DNA of 64,000 nt from assembly GCF_021277265.1 (NCBI RefSeq), contig NZ_JAJSOH010000008.1, forward strand, positions 124,001-188,000. Direction: 5' to 3'. Within the stretch, counting starts at the first letter, position 1; each line of letters starts with the position of its first letter. Source of the stretch: Kineosporia rhizophila (lineage in GTDB: Bacteria > Actinomycetota > Actinomycetes > Actinomycetales > Kineosporiaceae). The translations under genes were made by a program, and so were the position numbers. Below the pieces are notes generated by a model that had not been told where the DNA came from, ran no database searches, and saw only the letters and a list, made by a program, of their open reading frames with translations. Shown here one piece after another: positions 10,205 to 20,438 of the stretch.

Positions 10205-10236
10205 CGCCCCGGCCGCCGTGAGGGCGGACCGGGGCG
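10205..10236 (-). terminator. Hairpin between groES and groEL
   Basis: CGCCCCGG-CCGCC pairs with GGCGG-A-CCGGGGCG around a GTGAG loop (13 pairs, one bulge). It lies 14 bp after the groES stop and has no T-run, so it may act as a partial attenuator or mRNA-stabilising structure rather than a full terminator. Confidence 0.6.
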
Positions 10237-10249
10237 AGGGCGAATCAGA

Positions 10250-10549
10250 TCACTTCTCGATGATCGCGAGCACGTCGCGGGCGGAGAGGATCAGGTACTC
10301 CTCGCCGGAGTACTTGACCTCGGTGCCGCCGTACTTGCTGTAGAGGACCGTGTCGCCGACCTTGACGTCGAGCGGAATGCGCTTCTCGCCCTCGTCGTCG
10401 AAGCGCCCGGGACCGACCGCCAGGACCTCGCCCTCCTGGGGCTTCTCCTTGGCGGTGTCCGGGATGACGAGACCAGAAGCCGTCGTCTGCTCCGCGTCCA
10501 GCGGCTTGACGACAATGCGGTCCTCGAGCGGCTTGATGGAGACCGACAC
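10250..10549 (-). CDS. groES: 10 kDa co-chaperonin GroES
   Basis: Lid of the GroEL chamber. The start used here is the GTG at 10549 ([19 protein letters not shown]), which gives 99 residues, the family length, and has a GGGGAGG ribosome-binding site 7 bp upstream. The open frame continues upstream to 10714 but that part is the untranslated leader. The mobile loop [11 protein letters not shown] and the C-terminal strand DVLAIIEK are intact. Transcribed ahead of groEL under CIRCE/HrcA control. Confidence 0.97.
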   Translation of the reverse strand: MSVSIKPLEDRIVVKPLDAEQTTASGLVIPDTAKEKPQEGEVLAVGPGRFDDEGEKRIPLDVKVGDTVLYSKYGGTEVKYSGEEYLILSARDVLAIIEK

Positions 10550-10693
10550 TGGCGGACCTCCCCTTCTCGGAACGTCGATGAAAATACAAGGACTGGGGTC
10601 CCAGCGGGACATCGACCGTCGTCGCGGGTGCCGATCGGAGCCCTGCTGAGGGATCTTGCTGCTGGCAATCTCCAGGGGAGAGTGCCAGGTTGA

Positions 10694-10722
10694 ATCTAGA
10701 ACGCTCGTTAGCACTCGGTCAA
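10694..10722 (-). promoter_or_regulatory. groESL promoter
   Basis: On the minus strand TTGACC (complement of 10717-10722) is followed after 17 nt by CTAGAT (complement of 10694-10699), a good vegetative promoter about 145 bp upstream of the groES start. The -35 box lies inside the CIRCE spacer. Confidence 0.75.
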
Positions 10723-10734
10723 CCCGAGTGCCAA
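10708..10734. promoter_or_regulatory. CIRCE operator (HrcA binding site)
   Basis: TTAGCACTC, a 9-bp spacer and GAGTGCCAA match the CIRCE consensus TTAGCACTC-N9-GAGTGCTAA with one change in the right arm. It overlaps the -35 box of the groES promoter, so HrcA binding should block RNA polymerase directly. Confidence 0.95.
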
Positions 10735-10790
10735 AGTCCGGCGCGCCGCCGGTGCGATCGGGGGCGTCCGGCGCGTGGGAGAATCCGCCG

Positions 10791-11987
10791 GTGGATCTGA
10801 CCGGTATCGCGACGCTGCTGACTTCGGACGGATGGGCTCTGCTGGAGTCGCTGCCGGCCTACGACGAGACCACCTCGATGACCCTGGGCGAGCAGTTGCG
10901 GCGCGACGGGCACCCGCCGGAGATGGTCGCGGCCGCCCTCACCCAGTCGCGCCTCAGATCCGCCGCGCGGGCCAAGTTCGGGCCCTTCGCCGACGGCATG
11001 CTGTTCACCCCGACGGGTCTGGAGCAGGCCACCCGGCTGCCGGTCGCGGCCCGGCACGCCCAGCGCTTCGCCAACGCCGGGATCCGGCGGGTCGGCGACC
11101 TGGGCTGCGGCGTCGGGGCCGACTCGATGGCCCTGGCCACGCTCGACCGGGAGGTCGTGGCGGTGGAGAAGGACGAGGTCACGGCGGCCATCGCCACGGT
11201 GAACCTGCGGCACTGGCCGGAGGCCGTGGTGCGGCACGAGGATGCGATGACCACGCGCATCGACGACCTGGACGGTGCCTTCCTCGATCCGGCGCGGCGG
11301 GAGGCCTCGGGGCGGCGCCTGCTCGACCCGCGCACCGGGAATCCGCCACTGTCGTTCGTGCGTGAGCTGGCCGGTCGGCTGCCTGCGGTCGGCATGAAGA
11401 CCGCCCCCGGGGTGCCGCATCACCTGGTTCCGGAAGACACCGAGGCGCAGTGGGTGTCGGTCGACGGTGACGTGGTGGAGTGCGGGCTGTGGTTCGGCAA
11501 GGTGCGCCGGGAGGGGGTGCGGCGCAGTGCGCTGGTGCTCGACTCGGCCGGCGGTGGCGCCGAGATCAACGACAGCTCGATGGCCGACACGGTGCCCGCC
11601 GAGGTGGGCAAGGTCGGCCAGTTCCTCTACGAGCCCGACGGTGCGGTGATCCGGGCCGGGCTGGTGGCCGCGGTGGCCAACCAGATCGGCGGCCGGCTGA
11701 TCGACCCGACCATTGCCTACATCACTGCCGACCGCACCGAGTACACGCCTTTGGCCAAGGTCTACGCGGTCGAGGACGTGTTCGGCTTCCAGCTCAAGTC
11801 GCTGCGCACCTACCTGCGCGACCGGGGGGTCGGCCGGCTCACGATCAAGAAGCGGGGCACCGCGGTGGAACCCGAGCAGCTGCGCAAGCAGTTGCGGCTG
11901 GCCGGGCCGAACGAGGCGACGATCGTGCTCACCCGGGTGGCCGGGCGTCAGTCGGTCATCGTGGCCCGCCCGCACAAGGCGAACTGA
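10791..11987 (+). CDS. Class I SAM-dependent methyltransferase with THUMP-like C-terminal domain
   Basis: Actinobacterial methyltransferase of about 398 residues. Motif [15 protein letters not shown] and the following acidic strand VVAVEKDE bind [20 protein letters not shown] holds a D-P-A-R motif like that of nucleic-acid methyltransferases. The C-terminal ~100 residues ([39 protein letters not shown]) match the THUMP-like domain, suggesting an RNA substrate; the exact target is unknown. The GTG at 10791 ([10 protein letters not shown]) has GGGAGAA upstream; the open frame reaches 10656 but that part overlaps the CIRCE region. It is divergent from groES and convergent with whiB. Confidence 0.88.
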   Translation: MDLTGIATLLTSDGWALLESLPAYDETTSMTLGEQLRRDGHPPEMVAAALTQSRLRSAARAKFGPFADGMLFTPTGLEQATRLPVAARHAQRFANAGIRRVGDLGCGVGADSMALATLDREVVAVEKDEVTAAIATVNLRHWPEAVVRHEDAMTTRIDDLDGAFLDPARREASGRRLLDPRTGNPPLSFVRELAGRLPAVGMKTAPGVPHHLVPEDTEAQWVSVDGDVVECGLWFGKVRREGVRRSALVLDSAGGGAEINDSSMADTVPAEVGKVGQFLYEPDGAVIRAGLVAAVANQIGGRLIDPTIAYITADRTEYTPLAKVYAVEDVFGFQLKSLRTYLRDRGVGRLTIKKRGTAVEPEQLRKQLRLAGPNEATIVLTRVAGRQSVIVARPHKAN

Positions 11988-12019
11988 GGACGGGTGGCGC
12001 GCCTGGACCGGTCGGCTCA

Positions 12020-12037
12020 CCGGGGACGCGTCCCCGG
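12020..12037. terminator. Bidirectional hairpin between convergent genes
   Basis: An 18-bp perfect palindrome (CCGGGGACGCGTCCCCGG) lies between the methyltransferase stop and the whiB stop. It could fold in either transcript; there is no T-run. Confidence 0.55.
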
Positions 12038-12070
12038 CTCGGGAACCGGGCAAGCCGCTATGTACAAGGA

Positions 12071-12382
12071 CTAACTGGCTGCGGTCTGCGGCTGCGCCAG
12101 TGGGCTGTCGCTCGCGTAGAAGTTCTCCCGCTCGTCCTCGGTGAGCCCGCCCCACACGCCGTACGGCTCACGCACCTGCAGCGCGTGCGAGCGGCAGTGC
12201 TCCAGCACCGGGCACCGCGCGCAGACCGACTTGGCCGCCACGTCGCGCTGCCTGCGGGCCGGGCCACGCTCGCCCTCGGGGTGGAAGAAGACCCGGGGAT
12301 CCGCGGTCCGGCAGGCCCCTTCGAGCTGCCATTCCCACAGGTCGGCAACGGGCCCGGGAAGACGCGAGATCTCAGCCATCAT
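12071..12382 (-). CDS. whiD: WhiB-family iron-sulfur regulator, WhiD/WhiB3 type
   Basis: Small Wbl protein binding a [4Fe-4S] cluster through four cysteines: one in EGACRTAD, two in CARC, one in PVLEHC, followed by the GVWGG turn. The stretch LPGPVADLWEWQLEGACR and FFHPEGERG matches WhiB3 of Mycobacterium and WhiD of Streptomyces, whose genes also lie beside groEL and sigD; in Streptomyces WhiD is needed for spore maturation. I use the ATG at 12382 (MMAEIS; the next codon is also ATG). The frame stays open to 12496 but no RBS supports longer forms. Assignment as WhiD rests on sequence and synteny. Confidence 0.88.
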   Translation of the reverse strand: MMAEISRLPGPVADLWEWQLEGACRTADPRVFFHPEGERGPARRQRDVAAKSVCARCPVLEHCRSHALQVREPYGVWGGLTEDERENFYASDSPLAQPQTAAS

Positions 12383-12674
12383 GGACACACCATTCCGATC
12401 GAAGGACCTCATCCGGCCGTCCGGCCGGATGCTGAACTGTTGAGGTGCCGGTCCGGCACTTCGCCGAAACCACGAAGGGCCTGGCAGTAGATGCATCGGC
12501 CGTCTCAGTGCGCGCTTGAAGGGCGAGTGAACTACCTTTGAATCGGTAATCGAGCCCGAGGTACCGCTTCAAGAGTTGTTCAAGGGTCATCGCTTCATCA
12601 CTTGTTCGACTCAGGCGGCGCCGGGAGGCGATGTGAGTTAGTGTCTGTTTCTCTAGTGCCAGGGGGCGGGTGAA

Positions 12675-14075
12675 GTGTCAGAAACGTCTCGGCAGGCCGG
12701 GACCGGAGCTGAAGAGCCCGTCGAAGGTCCGATCGACGTGACGGAGGCGAGTTCGACGCCCCCCTCGCCGACTCTTACGGTTGCTGCTGTTGCCCGACGC
12801 CTGGGCGTCGCGCCTCCCACGCTGCGCACCTGGGACCGCCGTTACGGCCTCGGTCCCTCCGCCCACACGGCGGGCGCGCACCGCCGCTACTCACCGGCCG
12901 ACGTGGCCCGGTTGATGGTCATGCGCCGGCTCACTCTGGAGGGCGTCGCCCCCAGTGACGCAGCCAAGATCGCGCTGGCCACCGCCCTCAGCCCCGAGGG
13001 CCGCCCGATCCAGCCGGAAGACGACCACACCCCGGTCGAGGGGTACGACGCCTCTGCGCTGGGGGCGTTCGACCAGTCGCGCCCGGTCGCCCCGAACCGG
13101 CCGGCCCCGGTGGTCGACCCGGACGAGGAGCGTTACCCGCCCGGCTCCTTCATGGACGAGGTGGATCTCGACCACGAGGTGAAGAGCCGCGGTCTGGGCC
13201 TGCCCGACGAGACCGGCCTGGACGACGTGGAGCTGGCCGGGGGTTACGGCCGCGACGAGCGGGTCGGGTCCGAGGAGGAGCCCACCGCCTGGTCGGCCCG
13301 GGGTCAGGCCTGGCGCGGGCCCCGTGAGGTCGAGCCGGACGAGCTGGATCTCGAGCCGTTCGAGCCCCAGCCGCAGGCTGAGGAAGACTGGCCGGGCACG
13401 CTGCGCTCGGTCGAGACCACGCGGGGCGGTCTGTCCGGCGGCGGCCGGATCGTGGCCCTGCCCGACGGCACGCCGCAGAGCCGGGGTCTGGCCCGGGCCG
13501 CGATGGCGCTCGACTCGTTCGAGACGCACCGCATCCTGCGCGAGAGCATCCGACGCCAGGGCGTGGTGCCGACCTGGAACTCGATGATCATGCCGGTGCT
13601 GCGCGCGCTGGGTGAGCGGGTGCGGGTCTCCGGCGAGGGCATCGACGTGGAGCACGCTTTTTCCGAGGCGATCCTCGGGGTGTTCCGCAACGCGGCGGTG
13701 AATGTCCGGATCACCCGCAACTCCCCGATGGTCCTGCTGGCCTGCGCCGACTCGGACTACCACTCGCTTCCGCTGCACGCCCTGGCCGCGGCCCTGGCCG
13801 AGCACGAGGTGCCCACCCGGATGCTGGGTTCCGGGCTGCCTCCGCACGCCCTGGCCTCGTCGGTGCGGCGCACCGGGCCGTCGGTGATCGTGCTGTTCGC
13901 CCGGATGCCGGGGGCCGACGCAGGCGACGCGCAGATGCTGCGTCGGCAGCGGCCCGCGCCCACGGTGATCCTGGCCGGGCCGGGCTGGCGGCCCGACACC
14001 ATCCCGGCCAGCGCCCGTACGGCCGGTTCGCTGATCGAGGCGATCGACGAGGTCCTGCGCGGTCTGCACAACTGA
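12675..14075 (+). CDS. MerR-family transcriptional regulator with degenerate B12-type sensory domain
   Basis: 466 residues. A MerR-type winged helix lies at about residues 35-80 (LTVAAVARRLGVAPPTLRTW...GAHRRYSPADVARLMVM). A long acidic, low-complexity linker follows, then from about residue 275 an all-helical and Rossmann-like region like the cobalamin-binding part of CarH/LitR (TWNSMIMPVLRALGERV; LACADSDYHSLPLHALAAAL). Only D-Y-H of the usual DXHXXG survives, so B12 binding is doubtful. The GTG start has a GGGGGCGGG purine tract upstream. It stands between whiD and bldM and may regulate development; ligand and targets are unknown. Confidence 0.8.
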   Translation: MSETSRQAGTGAEEPVEGPIDVTEASSTPPSPTLTVAAVARRLGVAPPTLRTWDRRYGLGPSAHTAGAHRRYSPADVARLMVMRRLTLEGVAPSDAAKIALATALSPEGRPIQPEDDHTPVEGYDASALGAFDQSRPVAPNRPAPVVDPDEERYPPGSFMDEVDLDHEVKSRGLGLPDETGLDDVELAGGYGRDERVGSEEEPTAWSARGQAWRGPREVEPDELDLEPFEPQPQAEEDWPGTLRSVETTRGGLSGGGRIVALPDGTPQSRGLARAAMALDSFETHRILRESIRRQGVVPTWNSMIMPVLRALGERVRVSGEGIDVEHAFSEAILGVFRNAAVNVRITRNSPMVLLACADSDYHSLPLHALAAALAEHEVPTRMLGSGLPPHALASSVRRTGPSVIVLFARMPGADAGDAQMLRRQRPAPTVILAGPGWRPDTIPASARTAGSLIEAIDEVLRGLHN

Positions 14076-14390
14076 CGGCCGCGAAGCCCGTCAAAGGTGG
14101 GCTCACAAGCGTCCGTAAGCAGTTCTGTGTGGGGCTCCACCGCTGAAGGTGGGCCGAGGCGCGTTGCCGCTCGCGGGCGTCCATTGGTTCGGCACCTACG
14201 CCGCCCCCGACGGCACCCGCCCTGCCCTGCAGCCGCACCCTCCTAGCCGCATCCCGTACCCCGCCCGACGTGCGCCGACGCCGCTCGGATGATCGCCCCG
14301 GGGGCTCAAGTCCCCGCCCCCGGTGTCGAAACCTTGGACCAGGGACATCTCCCACGGATGGGGGATGCCAAGGTTTCGTGAGGTGTATCT
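14076..14390. other. 315-bp spacer before the bldM-like gene
   Basis: No gene seen. The last 100 bp carry two inverted repeats: CCGGGGGC/GCCCCCGG at 14298-14322 and a larger nested stem-loop at 14327-14378 that ends 12 bp before the start codon of the response-regulator gene. Confidence 0.6.
14327..14378 (+). promoter_or_regulatory. Nested stem-loop upstream of bldM-like gene
   Basis: CGAAACCTTGG (14327-14337) is an 11-bp perfect inverse of CCAAGGTTTCG (14368-14378). Inside it CATCTCCC pairs with GGGGGATG (one G-U) around a 6-nt loop. The element ends just before the ribosome-binding site GAGG (14380-14383), so folding in RNA could hide translation initiation; as DNA it could be a dimeric operator. 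Confidence 0.55.
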
Positions 14391-15005
14391 GTGGCTACGG
14401 TTCTGGTGTGCGACGACTCTGCGCTGGTCAGGGAGACCTTGCACAGGGCATTGTCCTCAGTTCCAGGCATTACCCGGGTCGTGGACGCATCCTCTGGTGA
14501 GGAGGCGCTGGCGCGCTGGCCCGTCGAGCGTCCCTCGCTGGTGCTGATGGACGTCCGGATGCCTGGGATCGGCGGCGTGGAGGCGGCGCGGAGGTTGCTC
14601 TCCCGCCATCCCGAGGCGATCGTGGTTATGGTGACCATGGCCGAGGACGCCGACGGGGTGGCCCGGTCGGTGGCCGGCGGCGCCCGCGGCTACCTGGTCA
14701 AGGACGCGTCCCGGGAGGAGGTGGCGGCAACGGTGGTCTACGCCCTGAGCGACGGCCTGGCCCGGCGTACCGTCCCGGCCCCCCGCAGCAACGACGCGAA
14801 CGTGTCGGCCCCGCCCCTCACCGAGCGTGAGATGCAGGTGCTCACCGGAATGAGCCGAGGTAGGAGCAACGCCGAGATCGGCAAGGAGCTCTACCTGTCG
14901 GAAGACACCGTGAAGACGCACGCTCGCAGGCTTTTTCGGAAGATGGGCGCCGCAGACCGGGCTCAGGCCGTTGCGGTCGGCTTCCGGTGGGGCCTGATAC
15001 GGTGA
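14391..15005 (+). CDS. bldM: LuxR/FixJ-type response regulator, BldM-like
   Basis: 204 residues: receiver domain 1-118 with the acidic pair CDD, phosphorylatable Asp54 in [10 protein letters not shown] and the conserved Lys in YLVKDAS, then a LuxR HTH ([44 protein letters not shown]). The C-terminal [20 protein letters not shown] and the position between whiD and the sigma gene match BldM of Streptomyces, a regulator of aerial development whose Asp54 is dispensable there. The GTG start has GAGG at 7-nt spacing. No histidine kinase gene is adjacent. The symbol rests on synteny plus similarity recalled from memory. Confidence 0.82.
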   Translation: MATVLVCDDSALVRETLHRALSSVPGITRVVDASSGEEALARWPVERPSLVLMDVRMPGIGGVEAARRLLSRHPEAIVVMVTMAEDADGVARSVAGGARGYLVKDASREEVAATVVYALSDGLARRTVPAPRSNDANVSAPPLTEREMQVLTGMSRGRSNAEIGKELYLSEDTVKTHARRLFRKMGAADRAQAVAVGFRWGLIR

Positions 15006-15009
15006 AGTA

Positions 15010-15651
15010 ATGGCCGTCCGGGGCGGCAAGTCCAATGCCGTAGGTGTAACGCCGAGACCTCCTGTCGCGATGTCTTCACCGGACGACACAGAAGACTTCC
15101 AGGAGCTGTCGTCCCGCGCCGTCCAGGGTGACGACGCGGCCACCGAACGATTGCTCCAACTCGTTCACCGGATGGTGCGGCGTTACTGCCGGGCCAGACT
15201 CTCGCGCATGCCCGGCGGGGAGCACACGGCGGACGATGTTGCGCAGGAGGTTTGCATCGCTGTGCTCTCGGCCCTTGGACGTTATCGGGACGAAGGACGA
15301 CCCTTCGAGGCGTTCGTCTACCGGATTGCGGCCAACAAGGTGGCTGATGCCCAGCGTGCCTTCTACCGTGCTGCCGTGCCGGTCGCGGAGGTCCCGGAGA
15401 CCCCGGAGACCGCTCCCGGGCCGGAGGAGCTGGCCGAGCGGGCCGGTGACGCGCAGCAGGTCCGTGAACTCCTGAGTCGTCTTCCCGACCAGTTGCGCGA
15501 GCTGCTCGTGCTGCGTGTGGCGGTGGGGATGTCGGCCGAGGAGACGGGCCGGGCGCTGGGGATGACCGCGGGGGCGGTCAGGGTTGCCCAGCACCGGGCG
15601 ATGCAGCGCCTGCGGGGCATGATCGATGTTCCTGCGACGGAGACGGCATGA
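15010..15651 (+). CDS. sigD: RNA polymerase sigma factor SigD/ShbA
   Basis: Group 4 sigma factor: region 2 with [42 protein letters not shown] and region 4 with [45 protein letters not shown] are each clear. Orthologues are SigD in Mycobacterium and ShbA in Streptomyces, where ShbA drives the gene of the principal sigma factor. The ATG at 15010 follows a TACGGT box (14998-15003) by 6 nt, consistent with a leaderless start; a later ATG at 15070 is the alternative and would drop a basic 20-residue extension. The stop overlaps the rsdA ATG. Confidence 0.92.
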   Translation: MAVRGGKSNAVGVTPRPPVAMSSPDDTEDFQELSSRAVQGDDAATERLLQLVHRMVRRYCRARLSRMPGGEHTADDVAQEVCIAVLSALGRYRDEGRPFEAFVYRIAANKVADAQRAFYRAAVPVAEVPETPETAPGPEELAERAGDAQQVRELLSRLPDQLRELLVLRVAVGMSAEETGRALGMTAGAVRVAQHRAMQRLRGMIDVPATETA

Positions 15652-16775
15652 GTACGACGCCCCCCGCCCCCGGTGACGACAAGGACGGTGGCACCGAGGT
15701 GCCCACCGCCGACCTCTCCGAGCTCGCCGCGACCGATGCGCTGCTCGACCGGCTGGCTGCCCGCCGGCCCTCCGACGACGATCTGCTCGACCCGACCGCC
15801 GCGGCCCTGAACCGGCTGCTGAGCGACGTCGACGCCGAGTCCGGGGCCGATCCGGCCACCGCCCGCCTGGTCGAGGTCCTGGCCGGGCGCCCGCTGTACT
15901 TCGACGGGCCCACCGCCCTCGAGGTGGAGAGCCTGATCGATCTCACCTCGCCGGAGCAGAAGAGCGAGAAGGGCAACGACGACGACCTGACCGCCGGTCC
16001 GGCCGAGATCCTGCCCACCCCGATCACCGCGGCCCGCAGCAAGCGCTGGCGGGTGGCCGCGGGCAAGGTGTCCGCCCCGGTCGCGGCCGCCTCGATCGCC
16101 GTCATGGTCCTGCTCGGGGGTGGCGTCAGCGCTGCCGTCGCGGGCGACCCGCTGGCGCCGCTGAACGGGGTCGGCTCGGTGGTGGCCAAGCTGCCCGGCG
16201 TCGACCGCTCCGACCCGAACGACAGCAAGCTGCAGCAGGCGCAGGCCGAGCTCGCCCTGGCCCAGGAGCTCGCGGTCAGCGATCCCGAGCAGGCCGCGCA
16301 GCATCTGAACACCGCCCGCAAGATGCTCGCCGAACTGCCCGACGACGAGACGGCCGACCTGGACCAGCAGGTCGAGACGTTGGCCACTCAGCTGCCCGGC
16401 GACCCCGACGACCCGAGCGTGCCCGGGGCGACGACAGTGGCCGCCACCAGCACCCCGGACGTCACCCCGACCGGCGAGGGCCCGGTCACCGCCAGCCCCT
16501 CGGCTCCGCCCACCACCACGCCCACCGGCGCGCCGACCACCAGCGGCGGGGGCAGCGGGGGCGAGAACGAGCCCAGCGCACCGCCTTCCAGCACCACCGA
16601 CGAGCCGGCGCCGCCCACCTCCACGTCGCACAGTGTCACCACGCCGGCCAGCGAGCCGACGAGCAGCGGCAGTGGCAGCAGCGGCGGCCAGACCGATCCG
16701 CCGGCGACCAACACCGGGTCCTCCTCGGGTGGGTCGTCCGACACCAGCCCGGCCCAGGCCTCGTCCGCCGACTGA
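15648..16775 (+). CDS. rsdA: Anti-sigma-D factor RsdA-like membrane protein
   Basis: 375 residues. The N-terminal ~130 residues carry the SigD-binding region ([32 protein letters not shown]). A single transmembrane helix follows at about 146-166 ([20 protein letters not shown]), then a helical stretch ([29 protein letters not shown]) and a long Ser/Thr/Pro-rich tail that would be outside the cell. In Mycobacterium RsdA is removed by proteolysis to free SigD. ATG overlaps the sigD stop (ATGA), so anti-sigma and sigma are made together. The tail has no recognisable wall-anchor motif. Confidence 0.88.
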   Translation: MSTTPPAPGDDKDGGTEVPTADLSELAATDALLDRLAARRPSDDDLLDPTAAALNRLLSDVDAESGADPATARLVEVLAGRPLYFDGPTALEVESLIDLTSPEQKSEKGNDDDLTAGPAEILPTPITAARSKRWRVAAGKVSAPVAAASIAVMVLLGGGVSAAVAGDPLAPLNGVGSVVAKLPGVDRSDPNDSKLQQAQAELALAQELAVSDPEQAAQHLNTARKMLAELPDDETADLDQQVETLATQLPGDPDDPSVPGATTVAATSTPDVTPTGEGPVTASPSAPPTTTPTGAPTTSGGGSGGENEPSAPPSSTTDEPAPPTSTSHSVTTPASEPTSSGSGSSGGQTDPPATNTGSSSGGSSDTSPAQASSAD

Positions 16776-16820
16776 GCGGTCACTGCCCACGGGTCAGGAG
16801 CACCCTCCGATCGTGACTAG

Positions 16821-18413
<1,593 letters not shown>

Positions 18414-18420
18414 GGTGACC

Positions 18421-18450
18421 AGGGGGCGGCGGTGCGCCACCGCCGTCCCT
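18421..18450 (+). terminator. GC-rich hairpin after guaB
   Basis: GGGGGCGGCGGTG pairs with CACCGCCGTCCC around a short CGC loop, 8 bp after the guaB stop; no T-run. Confidence 0.6.
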
Positions 18451-18451
18451 G

Positions 18452-18524
18452 AGGGGCAGGGCTGCACGACATCGCCTGCGCCGGGCACCTCCTCGTCACG
18501 GCGATGCCGCGCAGCCCTGCCCCT
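18452..18524. promoter_or_regulatory. Long inverted repeat upstream of guaB3
   Basis: AGGGGCAGGGCTGC (18452-18465) is a perfect 14-bp inverse of 18511-18524, and CATCGCC/GGCGATG (18470-18476, 18500-18506) nests inside. A TAACCT box (18530-18535) stands 7 nt before the guaB3 GTG, so the right arm covers the expected -35 position. It may be an operator, or a second terminator for guaB read-through. Confidence 0.55.
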
Positions 18525-18542
18525 ATCGGTAACCTTCCGTTT

Positions 18543-19664
18543 GTGACTGAGATCGAGATCGGCCGGGGCAAGCGGGGCCGGCGCGCCTACACGTTCGACG
18601 ACATCGCGATCGTCCCCAGCCGGCGGACCCGCGATCCCGAAGAGGTGTCGACGCACTGGCAGATCGACGCCTACCGCTTCGACCTGCCGATCGTCGCCGC
18701 CCCGATGGACTCGGTGATGTCCCCGGCCACCGCCGTGGCCATGGGCAACCTGGGTGGTCTGGGCGTGCTCGACCTCGAGGGTCTGTGGACGCGCTACGAG
18801 GACCCGGCGCCGCTGCTGGCCGAGATCGCCGGGCTCGAGCCGGCCGTGGCCACCCGGCGCATGCAGGAGCTGTACGCCGAGGAGATCAAGCCCGAGCTGA
18901 TCGTCGAGCGCATCCGGCAGATCCGCGACGGCGGGGTCACCGTGGCCGCGGCGCTCACCCCGCAGCGCACCCAGGAGTTCTGGAAGACCGTGGTGGACGC
19001 CGGGGTCGACCTGTTCGTCATCCGCGGTACCACGGTCTCGGCCGAGCACGTCTCCGGCCGGGCCGAACCGCTGAACCTCAAGCGCTTCATCTACGAGCTC
19101 GACGTGCCGGTGATCGTCGGCGGCTGCGCCACCTACACCGCCGCCCTGCACCTGATGCGCACCGGCGCGGCCGGCGTGCTGGTCGGTTTCGGCGGCGGCG
19201 CCACCCACACCACCCGCGACACGCTGGGCATCCACGCCCCGATGGCGAGCGCGGTGGCCGACGTGGCCGCAGCCCGTCGTGACTACATGGACGAGTCGGG
19301 CGGCCGTTACGTGCACGTCATCGCCGACGGCGGGATGGGCCGGTCGGGTGAGATGGTCAAGGCGATCGCCTGCGGCGCCGACGCGGTCATGCTGGGGGCT
19401 GCGCTGGCCCGCGCGTCCGACGCGCCCGGCCGGGGCTTCCACTGGGGTCCGGAGGCTCACCACCCGTCGGTGCCCCGCGGCACCCGGGCCCAGGTCGGCA
19501 CGGTCGGCACCCTGGAGGAGATCCTCTACGGTCCGGGCCGGGTGGCCGACGGCACCACCAACCTGATCGGGGCGCTGCGCCGCTCGATGGCCACCACCGG
19601 CTACTCCGACCTCAAGGAGTTCCAGCGGGTCGAGGTCGTCGTCTCGCCCTACCAGCCCAGCTGA
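18543..19664 (+). CDS. guaB3: GuaB3 family IMP dehydrogenase-related protein
   Basis: Single-domain member of the IMPDH/GMPR family, 373 residues, without CBS domains. VEIG-like start VTEIEIGRGKRGRRAYTFDDI, IVPSRRTRD, VAAPMDSVMSP and DGGMGRSGEMVKAIACGAD are family features. At the place of the catalytic Cys loop it has GFGGGATHTTRDTLG, so the usual thiol nucleophile is absent there. The open frame begins at 18504, but the GTG at 18543 matches mycobacterial GuaB3 and has a TAACCT box 7 nt upstream. Its exact reaction in actinobacteria is unsettled. Confidence 0.92.
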   Translation: MTEIEIGRGKRGRRAYTFDDIAIVPSRRTRDPEEVSTHWQIDAYRFDLPIVAAPMDSVMSPATAVAMGNLGGLGVLDLEGLWTRYEDPAPLLAEIAGLEPAVATRRMQELYAEEIKPELIVERIRQIRDGGVTVAAALTPQRTQEFWKTVVDAGVDLFVIRGTTVSAEHVSGRAEPLNLKRFIYELDVPVIVGGCATYTAALHLMRTGAAGVLVGFGGGATHTTRDTLGIHAPMASAVADVAAARRDYMDESGGRYVHVIADGGMGRSGEMVKAIACGADAVMLGAALARASDAPGRGFHWGPEAHHPSVPRGTRAQVGTVGTLEEILYGPGRVADGTTNLIGALRRSMATTGYSDLKEFQRVEVVVSPYQPS

Positions 19665-19676
19665 TTCCTGACTGAT

Positions 19677-19711
19677 GATCCCGGAGCTCCTCGACCAGGA
19701 ACTCCGGGATC
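19677..19711 (+). terminator. Terminator hairpin after guaB3
   Basis: GATCCCGGAG-C-TCCT pairs with AGGA-A-CTCCGGGATC around CGACC, 14 base pairs with one symmetric mismatch, 12 bp after the guaB3 stop. Confidence 0.75.
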
Positions 19712-19760
19712 ACGGTCGTCCTGAGCCATCCACGCCCGCACCCGGTTCCGAAGCCCTCCT

Positions 19761-20438
19761 GTGAACAGCCGATTCTTCCCCGGTACGGGCCGCCACCTGT
19801 CCGTGCGCAGTTCTCGCCTCCCGGCCGAAAAGGTGCGCGCCGTAGCGCTGGTGCTGCACGGCGGCCGGGTCAGCGGACGTGAACCCGTCACCTGGTACCA
19901 GCCCGCCGTGCTGAGAGTGAACCTCCTGGCGGAGGCTCTGCACCGGCGGGTGCACAGGCATGGTGTGCAGGTCTGGAACCTTCGCTTCGCGGTACGAGGG
20001 TGGAACGGGCCCGAAGCTTCGCCGGTGGAGGATGCACGGTGGGCCTTAGAGCAAATTGAAGGACGTTTGGCTCGCCCAATCGTGTTGGTCGGCCACTCGA
20101 TGGGGGCGCGTACGGCGCTACGCGTCGCCGATGGTGAGAACGTGCGCGGCGCGGTGGCCCTCGCGCCGTGGGTTCCCGAAGACGAACCGGTGCACCAGCT
20201 GGCCGGCCGCTCGGTAGCGCTGGTGCACGGAACCGAGGACAAGGTCACCGACCCAAGACTGACCTCCCGGTACGCCGAGCGCGCCCGCTCCGCCGCGGAC
20301 TCGGTGGTCCATCACGAGATCCCCGGCGCAGACCACGCAATGCTGCGCTCGATCAAGCAGTGGGACACCCTGACCGCAGCCGCAGCACTGGACATCCTGG
20401 GACTCACCGAGCACGGCCCCAGACGGCAGACCCCGTAA
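19761..20438 (+). CDS. Small alpha/beta hydrolase
   Basis: 225 residues, no signal peptide, cytosolic alpha/beta-hydrolase fold; substrate unknown. The nucleophile elbow is VLVGHSMGARTALRVA, preceded by the LVLHGGRVSG oxyanion strand; the acid and histidine are likely in LVHGTEDKVTDP and PGADHAML. The short cap and HGTEDKV pattern resemble dienelactone-hydrolase-like or serine-aminopeptidase proteins. The GTG at 19761 lacks a good RBS. It stands alone after the guaB3 terminator. Confidence 0.78.
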   Translation: MNSRFFPGTGRHLSVRSSRLPAEKVRAVALVLHGGRVSGREPVTWYQPAVLRVNLLAEALHRRVHRHGVQVWNLRFAVRGWNGPEASPVEDARWALEQIEGRLARPIVLVGHSMGARTALRVADGENVRGAVALAPWVPEDEPVHQLAGRSVALVHGTEDKVTDPRLTSRYAERARSAADSVVHHEIPGADHAMLRSIKQWDTLTAAAALDILGLTEHGPRRQTP

